Positions 11,101 through 24,624 of a stretch of DNA of 64,000 bases are shown one piece after another (the first letter of the stretch is position 1; every line of letters starts with the position of its first letter). Below the pieces are notes generated by a model that searched no databases, was not told the origin of the DNA, and worked only from the letters and a program-made list of their open reading frames with translations. The translations under genes were made by a program, and so were the position numbers. The stretch covers positions 2,356,001 to 2,420,000 of the forward strand of contig JAQOTA010000054.1 of assembly GCA_029532415.1 (NCBI GenBank), read 5' to 3'. Source of the stretch: Marasmius tenuissimus (lineage: Eukaryota; Basidiomycota; Agaricomycetes; Agaricales; Marasmiaceae).

Positions 11101-14100
11101 TCATCCTCCAAACCGACCAAACCTGCAGTACCGAAGCCGCCCGCCAAATTGCCCGTCAAACCCCCTGTCCCCCCTCCGAAACCCACCAAACAGCCGCCCA
11201 AAGGATTCAGTGCTACGGACGAAGAGAAGCTTCTGGCGGCACATAAACCTCCCGCTTTCAAGAAGTCTACAAAGCAGCTAGGCGAAGTCAAAAGTCGAGA
11301 GGCTTCCAAATCTGTTCCGTCGTCAGATTCAGATGATTCGAGCGATGAGGAAGATGAGGGAGAGGTGTCTCAGAAAACTACCCTTGCGCAGATGGCCAAA
11401 TTCCAGAAATCCCCGAAGATCAAGAAGCGACCGGAGCGTCGCCAAATCATGCAGATTGATATACCGATGGAGAGAAATCCCGTGGCGGAACGGATACGGG
11501 CACGTGAAGAGGCTCGCAGAACAACTATGCGACTTCGTCCCGACGTGTCCGGGCTCCACAAAGAGTTGCTATCATGGAGCTATGACCATGCAGGTCCCTA
11601 TCCTCCAGGACGGAAGTTTTCCTTGTTCAAGGTTCCCAGCCAGTTTTCCAACTTTGACCACTATCGTCGAGTGTTTGAGCCCCTCTTACTCCTAGAGTGC
11701 TGGAGCCAACTCCTGCAATCCAAGGAAGAGAAACTGGACTTTTATGAAGCAAAGCTCGATGGCCGACAGTACGTGGGCGAGTTCTCTGATATCGACATGA
11801 CGCTTTCTGGTCCGTCAAGGAAGGATTGGTTCCTCACCGAAAACGATGTCATACTCCTGCGCTCCTCAGATGGTAAAACGTCGGTCCTTGGAAAGACTGT
11901 GAGCTATCGAACACTCCCAACAGAGGCCCAGCTCAGCGTACGATGTTTCGTCAAACCTCCAGAAGACCCCCTTCAACTCAACACCACGTGGCAAATTGCC
12001 AAGGTTCTCAGGTGTGTCCGTTTCTTCGCTTGTTACTGTGCGAGTGATTGACGAGGAGTTTAGTCTAAGCACTCTACATCGCGAATTTGGCGCGCTTGTT
12101 GCCGTTGAAGCATATGACTGTGCTCAACAAATCCTTGCCCCAGGCCTGAACCCGATACCAAACATCGATAGTACAACGGTGAACCAAACAATGGAGCGGC
12201 ATCGGGTGAACGAGCCCCAGGCCATCGCAATCACAGCATCCATGAAGACCCAGGGATTCAGTCTCATACAAGGGTAAGAGGGGAAACTCCTCCTACAAAG
12301 TTTATCAGCTAAAACCTCCATTTAGACCGCCTGGAACAGGGAAAACCTCCACCATCTGTGGACTGGTCGCCGCTTGTTTATCATCTGGGAGCGCACCGGT
12401 CACTATCACCGCCGGAAAGGCCCCTCAGAAACCAGCGTCGCCCAAAATATTGATCTGTGCACCGAGTAATGCTGCAATAGACGAAATTGTTGGGAGGTTA
12501 AAGGGCGGAGTGCGCGGGCTGACGAGGAAGGATGGGCCCCTGAAGGTCGTCCGTATCGGAGCGGAAAAAGCGATCAACGTCAACGTGAAAGAGGTCTCCC
12601 TCGACTTCCTCGTAGACCAGAAACTGAACACCTTTGGCGCGAAACCCACAGGCGACATCGGGAGCGATGTCACAGCACTGCGCCAGGAGTTGGAATCTGT
12701 GAAACAGCTGAGGCAAGACAAGATCCAGGAGGTCAACGGCGTTCAGAATAACAGCGCACGCACGCAGGCGTTGGATGACGAGATCAAGAGATTGAACTCT
12801 AGACGTGCAGCGTTGTCACAGAAACTCGACTCCCTCCGGGACAAACAGAAAGCAGAAGCACGTACCATGGACGCATCGAGGAGAAAAGCTCGTCAAGAGG
12901 TCATGCAAGAGGCCGATGTCATCTGCAGCACACTGTCCGGTTCAGGCCACGATACGCTAGAGGCGTTTGACTTCGAGATGATAGTTATAGATGAGGCTGC
13001 GCAGGCTGTTGAGCTGAGTTCCCTTATTCCGCTCAAATTCAAGTCTACCCGCTGCATCATGGTCGGAGATCCCCAACAATTGCCCCCTACGGTGCTGTCA
13101 CAAGAGGTCAGCTTCTATGTTCGACTCTCGACATCGCGACTTACTGTTCTTCACAGGCATGCAAGTATCATTACAACCAGTCTCTGTTCGTTCGTTTGCA
13201 GAAGCAGCGGCCTGATGCTGTCCACCTTCTCAGGTGCATCTCACCCTGAACTTCTTCAAACTCGTTACTCACTCTTTCGAAGTATACAATATCGAATGCA
13301 TCCCGACATCAGCCGCCTCCCCAGCAAGGTATTCTATGATGGCAAACTCAAGGATGGCCCGTCCATGGAGGTCAAAACGGAGCGGCCGTGGCATTCGAAT
13401 GGCAAATTTGGGACTTATCGTTTCTTTAATGTCGCCAAAGGTCTTGAAGAAAAGAGCGGGCAGTCACTCAGGAATAAAACAGAGTGTCAAGTCGCCATTG
13501 CTCTGTTCAATAGGCTCAAGAGGGATTTCACGAGAGTCGACTTCACCATGAAAATAGGGGTGGTGTCCATGTATCGTGCTCAAGTCGTTGAAATTCGGAA
13601 TGCCTTCCAACAACGCTTTGGACGAGATATTGTCAGCGAGGTAGATTTCAATACGGTGGACGGGTTTCAAGGGCAGGAGAAGGACATCATCATCCTCTCT
13701 TGCGTGCGAGCCGGTCCAGGTGTCACTAGCGTTGGTTTCCTTGCCGGTACGTCTGCTTATGTTCAGGAAGCTCCCTTCGTGACATCTCTTGCTTAGATAT
13801 CAGGCGAATGAACGTTGCTATCACACGTGCAAAGTCGTCCCTCTTTATCCTTGGTAATGCCCCGACCTTGGAACGTAGCAACGATGTTTGGCGTGATATC
13901 GTCCAGGATGCACGCGCCCGGAACATGCTCACAGATGTAAGGGATATATGCTCAAGTCCTCTCCATTCTTGTCACTAATAGCGATGTCTCAAGGCGGACG
14001 AGGCATACTTCACAAGAATTACATCGAATGACAATGCTCCTCCACCGCAATCGCGCCCCAATCCAAAACGATCGCTGCCAGCCGTTCCAGATCCTGCCAT

Positions 14101-14434
14101 ACCTGCGGACCTTGTCACGCCCCAGCAGCTAAAAGCGTCCCAGGAGAAGCGCAGACTCAGCATGGACAAAGTTGATCACCAAGATAACCCGGACGGTGTA
14201 AACCCACCTCGATCCAAGAAACCAAGAGTGGATGACGGCCCCGCACCAGGCCCTTCCACAAATCCCGTTTCTCAGCCTATTCCCGCCCCATCAGCAGCAT
14301 CCACCTCACACGCACTACCTCCACGTCCTCAACCTGTACCTCATAAACGGCCGAAACAGCAGCCCAACATTTTCTTGCCTAAACAGAAAAACAAGGTCGG
14401 CTTGAACACAACATCACGAACTTTCGTGCGCTGA
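8183..14434 (+). CDS. SEN1: SEN1-type RNA/DNA helicase (senataxin family), 1,923 aa
   Basis: Ten exons: 8183-8514, 8567-9147, 9199-9527, 9595-12011, 12064-12273, 12326-13106, 13157-13233, 13283-13746, 13797-13936 and 13994-14434. SEN1 is a superfamily 1B helicase that terminates non-coding and some coding Pol II transcription and resolves R-loops. Residues 1 to about 800 form the helical SEN1 N-terminal repeat region (KEVERLLTQLRESP onwards), followed by an acidic/Lys-rich linker. The helicase core has SLSTLHREFGAL, Walker A GPPGTGKT (about 1290), DEAA (about 1512), GDPQQLPPT, QYRMHP (about 1580), VDGFQGQEKDIIIL (about 1700) and RRMNVAITRAK (about 1735). The basic Pro-rich tail ends NTTSRTFVR. 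The start is the first ATG in this frame. Confidence 0.93.
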
Positions 14435-14623
14435 CAGCTTTTATAGCGCCCTGCAGATACCAATGCAGGAGCAGGTCCGCCCTCAAATAGACGGCGTTTT
14501 TGATCAACACCCTACAAAGTGTATTGCGTATTGTACATACCGATTAAGATTACTTTACAGGATATATCTAATGTTACATACACATGTATCTATAGCATAG
14601 CACGAATGACAACCTACAGTTTT

Positions 14624-17600
14624 TTATGAAAGAACGCTTTCAGCACGAACCGCAGGTAGTTCCCAACCATCGGGGCCGAAATGAGGTACCACCATTTGTA
14701 TGTTGGAACTATTTTTGAAGGGTTTTGAATATGTACATAGACTAGATTTGCCCAGGGATGACAACCAGGCAGGGTTGACGACCGTCAGACCTAGTCAAAG
14801 GTGAGACCGAGGCAGATCGAACAAAGAAGGATCGCCCACCTTTAACCCAAACTCGCGACGTCCGTACCACCTCAGTAAAGACGATATACTCAGGCGGAGG
14901 GACGTTCGCGAGTACAGAGGAGGGGTGGATGAAAATGTCTTCCCCTATGCCCAAGGCCCTGTAGGGCACGTTCTTTGAAGAGGCATATTGGGCACCGGCG
15001 GTGCTTGGATGGATACGATCTTTTCGGATAGCTACCTGGTCGATGAAAGCTGCACAAAGGAGTTGACGAAGAACCTTGAGCTATAAAAGCGTCAGGAAGA
15101 TATCTGATATTCAAACATTAAGGTTCTTACTTGGAGGTCGGTCGGGGGTTGCAGATTGGGAACGAACGCCGCATCCACATTTGAAAAGTTTGATTGTACG
15201 ATGGCACTTATTTGCGCCCTCAACTTATGGACTTCTTCCATGGCCTAACGGAGCGAATCAATTGAGCGCTCAAGACAACAAAGGTGCTTGGTAGCGTACC
15301 TTGAGTCTGACGAAGTGTTCTTTACAGAATTCCAAGCCGCCGCCAGTATATTCGTAGGCCCCAACGACTGATAACATCTTGAATATATCGCTGGAATACT
15401 TCCCAAGAGACGAGTGTATCTTGACGAAGCATTCACATCAACAGTTCTCAATAAAGAAATATGACACCTTACATGTTGTGAACTATGGAACAGTTTCCTC
15501 CGAGAGCGGGCGGCTTCCTTGACTCGCACTTTCTCGCTGTTGAGATGTGAGAGGTCTTCGTCACCGTCTTCCTCCTCCTCATTTTCCGGGTGTAGCAACG
15601 CTTCCTCGTGCAGGAAAGGATCTCCGACGGAGAGCGCCGAGACGATTGCGATAACATATGGCAAGCACCCGTGTTGTTGACCGCTGACGAGCATCCTAGA
15701 GAAACGCGGCGATACAGGGAACAACGACATGGTTCTGCCTTGTTCCGTCACTTGGCCTTGTCTATCAAGTGCACCCAGATAACCGAGAACAACCTCGGCT
15801 TTGCGCAAACTCGACCGATCAGGGGGTGTTGGGAAAGGAAAGTTGGCAACCGCATCAATATTCATGGCCTTCATCTGCAAAACGACACCCTCAATCGGCA
15901 TCCGCAAGATCTCGGGCTGCGAGAAGGGTTGGAAGTAGTGTTCGTACAATGCACTCGAGTAGAGACGATAGCAATGGCCAGGACCTGTACGACCAGCTCG
16001 ACCAGCTCGTTGAGCTGAAGACGCCTTCGATATCCAATCGACTTGGAATGTTTGTATACCGTTGCTGGTATCATAGTGCCGCTACATGTTGCTGTTAGAC
16101 GGTAGCTCCGAATATCACAAACGTACGCACCTCCTTGGCTCTCCCGCAGTCAACGACGTATCGTATGCCCGGAATTGTGAGCGAAGTTTCAGCGACGTTC
16201 GTGCACACCACTACCAAACGCGATCCAGTAGGCGGTGGTTCGAACACTTGCATTTGCCTATCGGCAGGCAACAACGAATACAGCGGAAGTACATGCATGG
16301 GAGCTGTCGGACAATCATGAGCCCGGTGGGCGAACTTCTCATAGTAAACGGCTTACACTCCGTTTCGTTGCCATCTAAACCAAGCTCTTCGTCAAGCTGT
16401 TGTTCCTCTTCGCTATCCAGGGCATCAGGATCTTCAGGCTCGTCTTCGTCGTCGGCAGAGAACTCATTGTCCACCATCGAATCGCCGAGTTCCATCTCCT
16501 CCGGTTCGACGTCGGCTAGATTGAGAGGAGTAAGGCGTAATGTTCATTTCGATCATGTCTATACACACCTTGAGCTGCGCCAACCCGACTGGCCGATTGG
16601 CCTCCAGGTATTGTATCCACGTCCGGTGCTCGTTTCTTTCTGGCATCGGACAAAGCCTTCTTACCAAACCGTGCTTCCAGCTTCCGGCAAACACCATTGA
16701 TTTCGTTCTGTCCGGTCAAGAACACCAGAATACCACCCGGGGGAAGTCGAGTATGAATTTTGATAGTCTTCCGGATAGCCTCCGTCACATAGTCTGCAGC
16801 AGTTCGCCTATTGAAATGGACCGTAACAGGATGCTGCCTCGCAGAGACATTAATGACAGGAGGGGGACTCGCGAAAAGGGTTTGATTCTCGGCAAAGTCA
16901 CTGACACGTAAAGTGGCAGACATGATGACCAGACGAAGGGGCTTGCATTGAGTGGGTCAGGCGAGGTCCATTATCGATTTCATGAGATGGGAGGACGAAC
17001 CGTAGCACCCTCTTTCCCTTCTTTCCAGATATCTTCTCTCAACTTAATGACCCTACTCAATACACCGATCAAGATATCGGTGTTGGTGCTTCGCTCGTGG
17101 GCCTCATCAATGATGATCACAGAGTACTTCGTCAATAAGAAGTCGACTGCTAACTCCCTGAGGAGAACACCATCGGTCATGAACTTGATAGACGTATCCG
17201 GAGAGACGGTAGCATCGTAACGAATTTGGTACGATACTTTGGACGACGTCAATGACAACTCATGACCGACCCGGGCGGCCATAGACATGGCGGCTACTCG
17301 GCGTGGTTGTGTTATGCCAATCATGCCAGGGTGCTCTGGAAAAATTAATGAGCACAGGTCAAGAGGCGGTCATTGAGACGTACCGCTTCCAGGTGTTCCA
17401 AATCCTGCTTCATATAGAAATTGTGGTATTTGAGTAGTCTTTCCGCTTCCAGTTTCACCGCAGATGATGACGACAGGGTTCAAAAGGATAGCCTCCATGA
17501 TGGGCTGTTCCTCAGCCACAACAGGAAGAAGTAAGCGTGCTTCCTCGACTTCAGGGGGTCGAGAAATCGTGACGTTAGGTTTCTTGGACCCGCCTGCGCC

Positions 17601-18906
17601 TTTCGATTGCAGATTCGAAGCGAACGAGGTCGACGGTAATTGGAGATCCTCGCCCAGGGGCCCACGCATTGGCTGCGTTGCACTCGAGTGTTCAACCTTG
17701 CGTTTCTTGGCTGGAGGCGGAGGTGGGGTTTTGGTAGATTCCAAAATATCGTCTGAAGGGGTGGGTATGGTGGACTCGTTTCCCTTAGCGATATTGAGTT
17801 GCTTCAAAGCCCAGTCCTTGAATCCTAGGCTTTTCTTGGGCTTTGGAGGTGGATCGTCTTCTTCAGAGCTTTCGCCGTCCGTATTTCCATCGTCACTGTC
17901 ATCACCGTCCTCTGCACTGTCTTCGTCTTCACCGGCGTTGGGCTCATCTTCACCTTCAGACGCCGAGCTATCAAAGGATGTATCAGATTCCTCCATCTGT
18001 TGTAGTGGCTTCTTCTTCCAACTGGCAAACACAGACTTTTGTTTCTGTTAGCTCTCAGAGTATGTTTGAAGGCGCTCAAAGTCACCTTCTGTGATGCCGA
18101 GCGGACCGTAGGAGTTAAGGTGTTGCCATGCGCGTCTCGTTTGAGTGCACCACCTACGACCGTCTCAGCCGCCTTGTCGTTCTTCACAGCATTTGCGGTC
18201 GTTATCCGATCTAGTCGTGATGAATCTTCATCTTCGCGTTCGTCCAAGCTCGACTCCTCGTCTTCGTCACTTTCGTCAATAACATCGAAAACCTGATCGT
18301 GTCGCTTCCGCTTTCCAGCTCTACCATCAAGAGCACGTCGTACTTCTTTGTCTTCGAGCTTCTCCGTGACCTCCTGGTGTGTGGAAGGCTTTCCGGTTCC
18401 AAGGGTCGCGGACGATACGAGTTGTAGTGAAGACGGTATTTGAGCCTGGCTCTGGCTAGAGGAAATGAGAACTGGTCATACAAAAGACCGATAGACGTCC
18501 GTACGATAGCTTTTCAAATAACTGCACTCGTTCCTCCTTCTTGAGTTTCTTCTCCTGTATTTCGACATGTTAACGCAAACTCTGAGGTATCGCAGACGAG
18601 ACGGACGATGTATTTATCAAGTCGCTTCTTCTTTTTACTGTTCCATTTGGAGTTTGACTGATCTATCAACTGTTCTCGAGTTATATTCTTTGTTTTCGAG
18701 AAGAGACACGTTCACCACACCTCTTGTTTGAGCTTGTCCTTTCTGTCTGTCTCCTTTTCTTCCTTGGTTTTAGGAATGTGTACCAGGGAGTTCGGATCGG
18801 CGGAAGTCTCTTCTACGGGTGCTTGGCTCTTCTTCTTGCGCTTGTGAGACCCTGCTTGGGATTGCCTGGCCCTTGCATTGTACCGTTCTCGCGGCACAGG
18901 CCCCAT
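14624..18906 (-). CDS. ECM16: DEAH-box RNA helicase DHX37 / ECM16 (Dhr1), 1,206 aa
   Basis: Fourteen exons: 18721-18906, 18607-18669, 18505-18554, 18086-18455, 17384-18044, 17001-17335, 16569-16941, 16357-16515, 16131-16303, 15473-16081, 15300-15419, 15131-15244, 14840-15080 and 14624-14790. This nucleolar helicase releases U3 snoRNA from pre-18S rRNA in the SSU processome. The N-terminus has the family's RRYN-like start ([12 protein letters not shown]), [15 protein letters not shown] and a long acidic region. The core has [20 protein letters not shown] (about 419), [13 protein letters not shown] (about 520), [29 protein letters not shown] and [12 protein letters not shown], then HA2/OB and the C-terminal [12 protein letters not shown]. 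The donor of exon 6 (ACG/GTTCGT) is the least certain. The gene converges with SEN1; stops are 190 bp apart. Confidence 0.93.
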
Positions 18907-19135
18907 TTCTCGAATGACAATGGTAAGTAATAAGAAAAAAATTGCCGTGTTTGCCGGATACGACTTGTCCGGCAATTCGTTGCACGCCAAGGTCTTGCCT
19001 CGAGGACTTCCACCTGCTCTTGAGTCTCCCAAAAAACATGTATCAATGTGGGTACATACTACAAAATGGTCTAATTACTTTACAGATAATGGGTAGATGG
19101 TGATACAGGGGGAATATACATCCGATACAATGATC

Positions 19136-19940
19136 TCATGCGATCCGTTTCTCTTCTCTTGCTGGGGTGAAAAGGCTGGTTGTCGACCTGCGGGCACGGT
19201 GTGTCCTCGTTTTGATTTCGTGAACGATACTGCCGTCCGGGTTTTCAGGACCTTTACCTCCCCCAAATACGACCGTCGAGACCCAAACAGCCAGAGCGAT
19301 AATCCCAACACCGAGAATGCTCAACACGTCAACGATGTGAAGGAATCCAATCTTCTTGTGTCGCCAATGATCGTGAGGGGGCATCAGAGTGCAGGACACT
19401 CTTATGGAGTCTGTTTGTCCGAAAAATGCAAGGTGTGTAGCGTGGCTACTCTGGGCAAGTTTAATATATTCTACATAGCCAAAACATGATCCGATCCCAA
19501 GTTTAGTGCAACTGGATGATGGGGAACATGACGATGGTCGACTCACTTTCGATGACCCTCCTCTCCCCAGTCTCAAACTCCGTCAGCAATTGTCCATTCG
19601 CACGAGGAAGCCAGGATCGATTCCTAGTTTACCGATTCAATTGTGTAAGTTCTGTGCTATGTGCTCTAGATGATCTCGAGACTCACTCATTGCTGGAATC
19701 TATTGACAATTCCATCTCTTCCCCACCCCCAGATACCTTGCAAAGGTACTGTACGTGGTCTTCAGCATGGTTGCATGGTAAACGGGGACCTCCTTCCGAC
19801 AGGTCGAACGAGGGAGGCAGATAATCAGGGCCGTTTTGGGTATGGAGATACACAGGAGTCGCAACCGCCGAAATCGAGGCCAAAGCCAGCACTATTATTA
19901 TAGCAATAGAGAAGCTGGGAACGCCTCGGGAAAGATACAT
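19136..19940 (-). CDS. Putative signal-peptide, single-pass membrane protein, 221 aa
   Basis: Three exons: 19687-19940, 19547-19623 and 19136-19470, with frame closing through a phase-2 and a phase-1 junction. The N-terminus (FSIAIIIVLALASISAVATP) looks like a signal peptide or anchor. A lumenal segment with conserved-looking LPCNHAEDHVQYLCK follows. Near the C-terminus FLHIVDVLSILGVGIIALAV plus flanking residues forms a transmembrane helix, then a basic tail ending AREEKRIA. I do not recognise the family. The predicted topology (cleaved signal, lumenal domain, TM helix, short basic cytosolic tail) suggests an ER or secretory-pathway protein. Confidence 0.6.
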
Positions 19941-22772
19941 GACGGAGAGTAGGGGGGAGTAGGGGGGAAGGGAGGAGGAGAGGTGTGTGTGTGCAGCGCC
20001 ACTACCGCAACGCCTTTACTTATAACAAGATGGTCACTAACAGGGGCTGTTGAGGTGCCTGAGAAGCGCTTTATTTGGCGAATTATGACCGGTAATAATG
20101 ACCCTGGCCCGATCGATTGCTCTTACTCCCGCACCAGCCCACAAATCCTCCACTTGTGTCGTCAAATGTGCATAATTTCTTGTCCTCAAGTGAATTATAA
20201 CGGCACAAAAGAAACACGATGCTGTATTTACTTGAACATTCCTGTCGTTAAGCGACACCTCAAGAGCCTCCCGAACGTCAAATTCTTGACGACCAGACTC
20301 GTTGGTATCTCGGGTACTCTGTTTACTCGAGCCTGTCGCCCCCAAGCCGCAAGGTAGCCAAGTCTGATGACCTTGTCCTACGCCGGGGTATTGTCGAAGT
20401 CGGGATATGCACGGAGCAGGTATCGGGACAGCCGGGAGGTTTGGCAACATGTACAGCTTGCAGTGAGAGCAATCAGTCCCATGATCCAGTGACTGAGCAA
20501 AATCGGACTAAAACGGTATGTACCGTGATAGTGAAAATCGACCCTCGTTGATGTTGGCAAAGAACCGGTATCCGTCTTGGGGAGCTCCTGAGTCTCCACG
20601 GAAGACGCTTCGCGGTGATTTATATTTAACCGTCGCGGTCCGGGGATGGCATGGACCCGCCCGCGCATCCATTACAGTCCTTGTTCCGAACCTTTGAGGA
20701 AACGGAGAGCTGCAAGATTGAGGTTGGGTGACGGATTGTGCATTTGAGTATGGACATATTGAACGGCTTGACCTCGAAAAAATCGGAGTGGGGACCTCAT
20801 TACGCCGGCCTACATCACAGAACTGAGTATCAGACATGGGTGTCCGATATGAATGGAGATGCTCACAAATCGGAATCGAAAAACGTTGACCAAGAGGTCG
20901 GGGAAACACTGGAAGCGAGCGAGCTGGTGGAGAGTCGAGACAGTAATGACGCCAGATCGCGAGGTGGCGTATTCACCGAGAAGACCAGTTGAAGTACAGG
21001 AGCTAGTTGGGAGTTGGGGGAACGAACCAGAAATCCCGTATGGGCCATAGCTTTCGAGCAACTCTTTGTCGCAACTCCTAGAGCGGAATTGGTAGATCCA
21101 TTCCTCGTAGTAGGTCCGTTTCGATATGTAGTAACTCCAGGCAGACGCAACGATGAAGCAATAGTCCCGGGGGTTGGGGTTGACTACGTCCCTGCCATTA
21201 TTGCTGTCGCGGTGATCCACAACCAGTTGCGGTTGGAATACATCCATAGTACGTGAGCGGCGCACCTGCGACCTGCCAAAGTGGATCACCGGGGCCCGTC
21301 AACACAACCTGACTCATAGGAATCATGCATCATACGAGTTGTTGGATGCATCACAGCGAAGAAGGCTCGTAAGTGGGCGATGAGTCCGACGTATTGATCC
21401 CACTGATTGTCAGCGGGAGTGGATGCGGATCGTCGCAGAGGAGCCTGAGAGAGGTAAGAAAAGTGATGACTAGTCCAGGGACTCTCGAGTCTCGACAGCG
21501 GTCCCTGGACAACTGCCGTTGTAGCGGTGATGATCCACTACATACTTACCCTGAGAGCAAACGGTGTCAGGATAACTCAGCAACATCCGCCTGTTTCCAT
21601 GCACCCAGTCGCTGGACAGTGAACGGTCATTTGTCGCGTATGTCGTGCTTGTGGCCTTGCAAATTCGAGGACTCCCAAGACGCCTCGTTGTCGAGCGGAC
21701 GGGCGACACAGGCAAGGTGTGCTGCCGCGAGAACGCCACCTTCAAATGCTTGATCCAAGTGTGGGCGATGCGACGATTGGTGATCCGAAATTCAGGCGGG
21801 CATGTTTTCCAGCGGGATACTCGAGTCTACACGAAGGAATAAGAGGAAAACGATCCATACGACAAGAATTTGGAAACTCCCACATTGGACCGAGTGTCCC
21901 GGCTCCCTCCCCTTCTGTGCCTAGAGGAACGGTGGCGAACATAGGACCGACCGACGACGAATAGACCCTAACTCCGCATTACTGCCCACAGCAAGAGCTC
22001 GGTTCGGGTACCGGGGGAGCTCAAAGCAAGAAGAGGCACAAAACAAGCTAATGCGAAACGGCTGGAGAGGATTTGGGTAAAGTCGGTAAAGGCGGAAGGT
22101 AGGGGTGTGGAGCATGCATTGGTGTTGGAGCGAGGTTGATCCAAAAGTATGCTCGAGGTCGCAGGGATTGTCCCAAGCGCTGCAGATGTGGTGAGGCTCA
22201 ACTTTGGTTTGTTGGCAATTCAATGATAGATATCGGGCCTCGAGAAATAGGAAGGCCGCCGCATAGAGAGATGCTTCGACATATAGATAAGCTACGGCCC
22301 ATGGGGAGATAATGGAAGTGATCTAAACCAAGTTCGGCTTCCTACCCCCTTCGAATGAGGGGTAGTTCTGTGTAAATCTTGTGAGTACCGATGAATGAGA
22401 CTGAATACTCACAAAAAGGTTTCCAGTCTCCCCCAGGCATACTCTCACGGCTGCGATTGCTCGCTCGCCTCAAACTCTGTGTGAACTCCTCGCGCATAGC
22501 GCATATGACTTGATCGAAGCATCCCCGACCATTATCTACGGGAATTTAGACGTAACCTCTACCCGAAATTTGAGAAAAACGGCATGCCTACTGCTTTGAC
22601 CCACCACATTCCGATATTCGCCAGTAGCAAGCTCTGCAGACATAAACGTCTCGTAGCAGTGAATGGTTTGCAGGCATTTGCTCCCTGCAAGGTCGCACTA
22701 CCGATGGTAGAAGGAAGAAAGAGAAACGGGGAATAGGGGGTTAATATTGCCTGCCGGGTATGGAAGATCATC
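19941..22772. other. 2.8 kb with no gene I can support; possible eroded minus-strand gene
   Basis: The left edge holds a GA/GT-rich tract (19940-19995). Open frames on both strands are short and none matches a family I know. On the minus strand there are fragments that look coding: a Ser/Thr-rich segment near 22000-22200, a hydrophobic run ILVVWIVFLLFL at about 21843-21878, ADNQWDQYVGLIAHLRAFF near 21330-21420, and NWLWITATAIMAG near 21190-21230. I could not join them into one frame with convincing splice sites. They could be remnants of a multi-pass membrane protein gene or coincidence. Confidence 0.3.
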
Positions 22773-24214
22773 ATGATGCCACCAAAGTCTCACGCTCCTG
22801 CCAAGGTATTCTTGGGTACCTCGATCCTTGCTTCGACCATATAATGCGTCCATCCATTGACTTCTCCACCAGCCGCCTTTCCCTCTTCACAGGCTCCAGG
22901 ACCCGCAGGTATTGCCCTAGAATATCGCCCTTGGGAAATCGACATGTCTATCACCTATCTCGTCGATGACCAGGACCCCGCCATCGAGTACCTCTGCCCT
23001 GTCACGAAGCAGCCTAAGGTTCGCGATAATTACCTCAACAACACCTACACCACCATTGCAGGGTCGGAATGCGGGGGAGGCTGGTTCAAATATAAGTTCC
23101 ATGGTATGAGAACGCCCTTCAGTTCAGCAGTACTCCATTTCTAATGATTTCGCAGGTACATCTGTGAGGGTCTCAAGTCGACTATCGTCACCCGACGCAG
23201 ATTACGCTGTTCAGGTCGATATTAGTCCAATGCTACAACGGTCTGGAAATGGCGTCTATCAGAGTCCAGAGCTAGTAGATGGTCGAGAACATTCCATTGT
23301 CTATGCTGTCGGGAATCAATCCCTCTCCCCTGCATTCGACTACCTCACAGTCACCGCGGGCCATACAACCAGACTCCATGGGAAAACCATCATTGTCGAT
23401 GACGAAGACGATGAGATACAGTACTCTGGAAACTGGCGTACTGAACCTATCTCCCCCCCGACGGTCGCATTCGACTACACGTCGTCCCCATACCTGGACA
23501 CGACCCACTGGAGTAACACTGTGGGCGATTCAGTCACTTACAGCTTTAAGGGTGAGTTTCGCACTGGCGCCAGGCGTTTTGATTTCCTATAATACTCAAA
23601 CGTTCCGGCTGTAGGATCTTCGGTGGCCGTTTATGGTGTCATTCCGTTTTCACAGTTGTTCCCCAATCGCACGATTTCTGCATCGTACGCGATTGATGGC
23701 GGCGAGCCCGAAATACGCTCCTTCACTCCCAGCATCGAGGGTCATCCCATCGCCATGTCTCAGTTTTTCCTCAGTGAAAGGCTCTCGGAGGGCAGACATA
23801 CTTTGGTTGTCGAAGTAACCGACATCCCTGACTTGACCATGTTGGGATTCGGACTCGATTTTATCACCTATAACGCCTCGTTCGACAGCCTTTCGGCAGC
23901 TGGAAGGGGTGACGCGGAGTCCGCTGAGGCACTTGGTGGCCACGCCCTGGTCTGGCAGCCAGTACTGGGTGCTCTGCTCGGGTTCGTCGCCCTGCTCATC
24001 GGAATCTTTGGATGGCTGTGGTGGCGCAAGCGCAAGCAGGCAAAAGCTCGGGCTGAGAGGACCTCTAGAGCGTATGTGATCGAAAATTGGAAGAGCCGAG
24101 GTATACAGGGTAAGTGATATGTCTTCTACCGCCGACATTCACACATTGAATGGCCTCCCCTCCTTATCAGAAGGCGACAAGGTCAAGAATGGTTCTTTGA
24201 CGGCAGACGTCTAG
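22773..24214 (+). CDS. Single-pass membrane protein with two beta-sandwich-like ectodomain lobes
   Basis: Exons 22893-23103, 23156-23551, 23615-24109 and 24171-24214 are clear; the first exon is less certain (22773-22805, ATGATG start, intron 22806-22892). The ectodomain reads ITYLVDDQDPAIEYL, FKYKFHGTSVRV, then a second lobe IIVDDEDDEIQYSGNW and SVTYSFKGSSVAVYGV. This D-D-x-I-x-Y-S-G-x-W...F.G.SV.VYG pattern is one I know from a very common Agaricomycete membrane-protein family whose function is not established. A transmembrane helix (LVWQPVLGALLGFVALLIGI) is followed by WWRKRKQAKAR as a stop-transfer signal and a short cytosolic tail ending SLTADV. The N-terminus as annotated lacks a good signal peptide, so the true start may lie upstream. 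Confidence 0.7.
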
Positions 24215-24624
24215 ATGAACGGGCACGTTTAAAATGATATGTAAAATGTTTTTGCGGTGTATGTAAGTAGACGAACGACTTTTCGTTTGTATGTAAGATT
24301 CTCACCGGTCTTGGGTCGATCTTGTTGTACCCTATGTAGTATTAGTCGTTCCACCTCGTTCATTCTGTAGTTCTGTTGTATCATATTCCTACCCCTTGTT
24401 GTCAATCCGATCGCTGTTCATACTTCTCTATGCCCAGAAGTCTGAGAGTAGAGGAGACGAACATGGAACGGTAGGCCAGCCGGTGTCCGCGGAAGAAGAT
24501 TGAGATGAACGTCGAGTACCACCCAAGGGCATGATCATTCGTATATCCATGTAAAGTGAGGGCAGCTGCGTGGCTGAGCGACTACGATTAACACATACAG
24601 AGGCAAAGTCCGTCGACAGACTCT
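24215..24624. other. Convergent 3' region, 410 bp
   Basis: Lies between the membrane-protein stop (plus) and the VMA6 stop (minus). It contains repeated TGTATGTAAG-type T/G-rich segments at 24240-24300, plausible 3'-end processing signals. No gene is visible. Confidence 0.45.
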
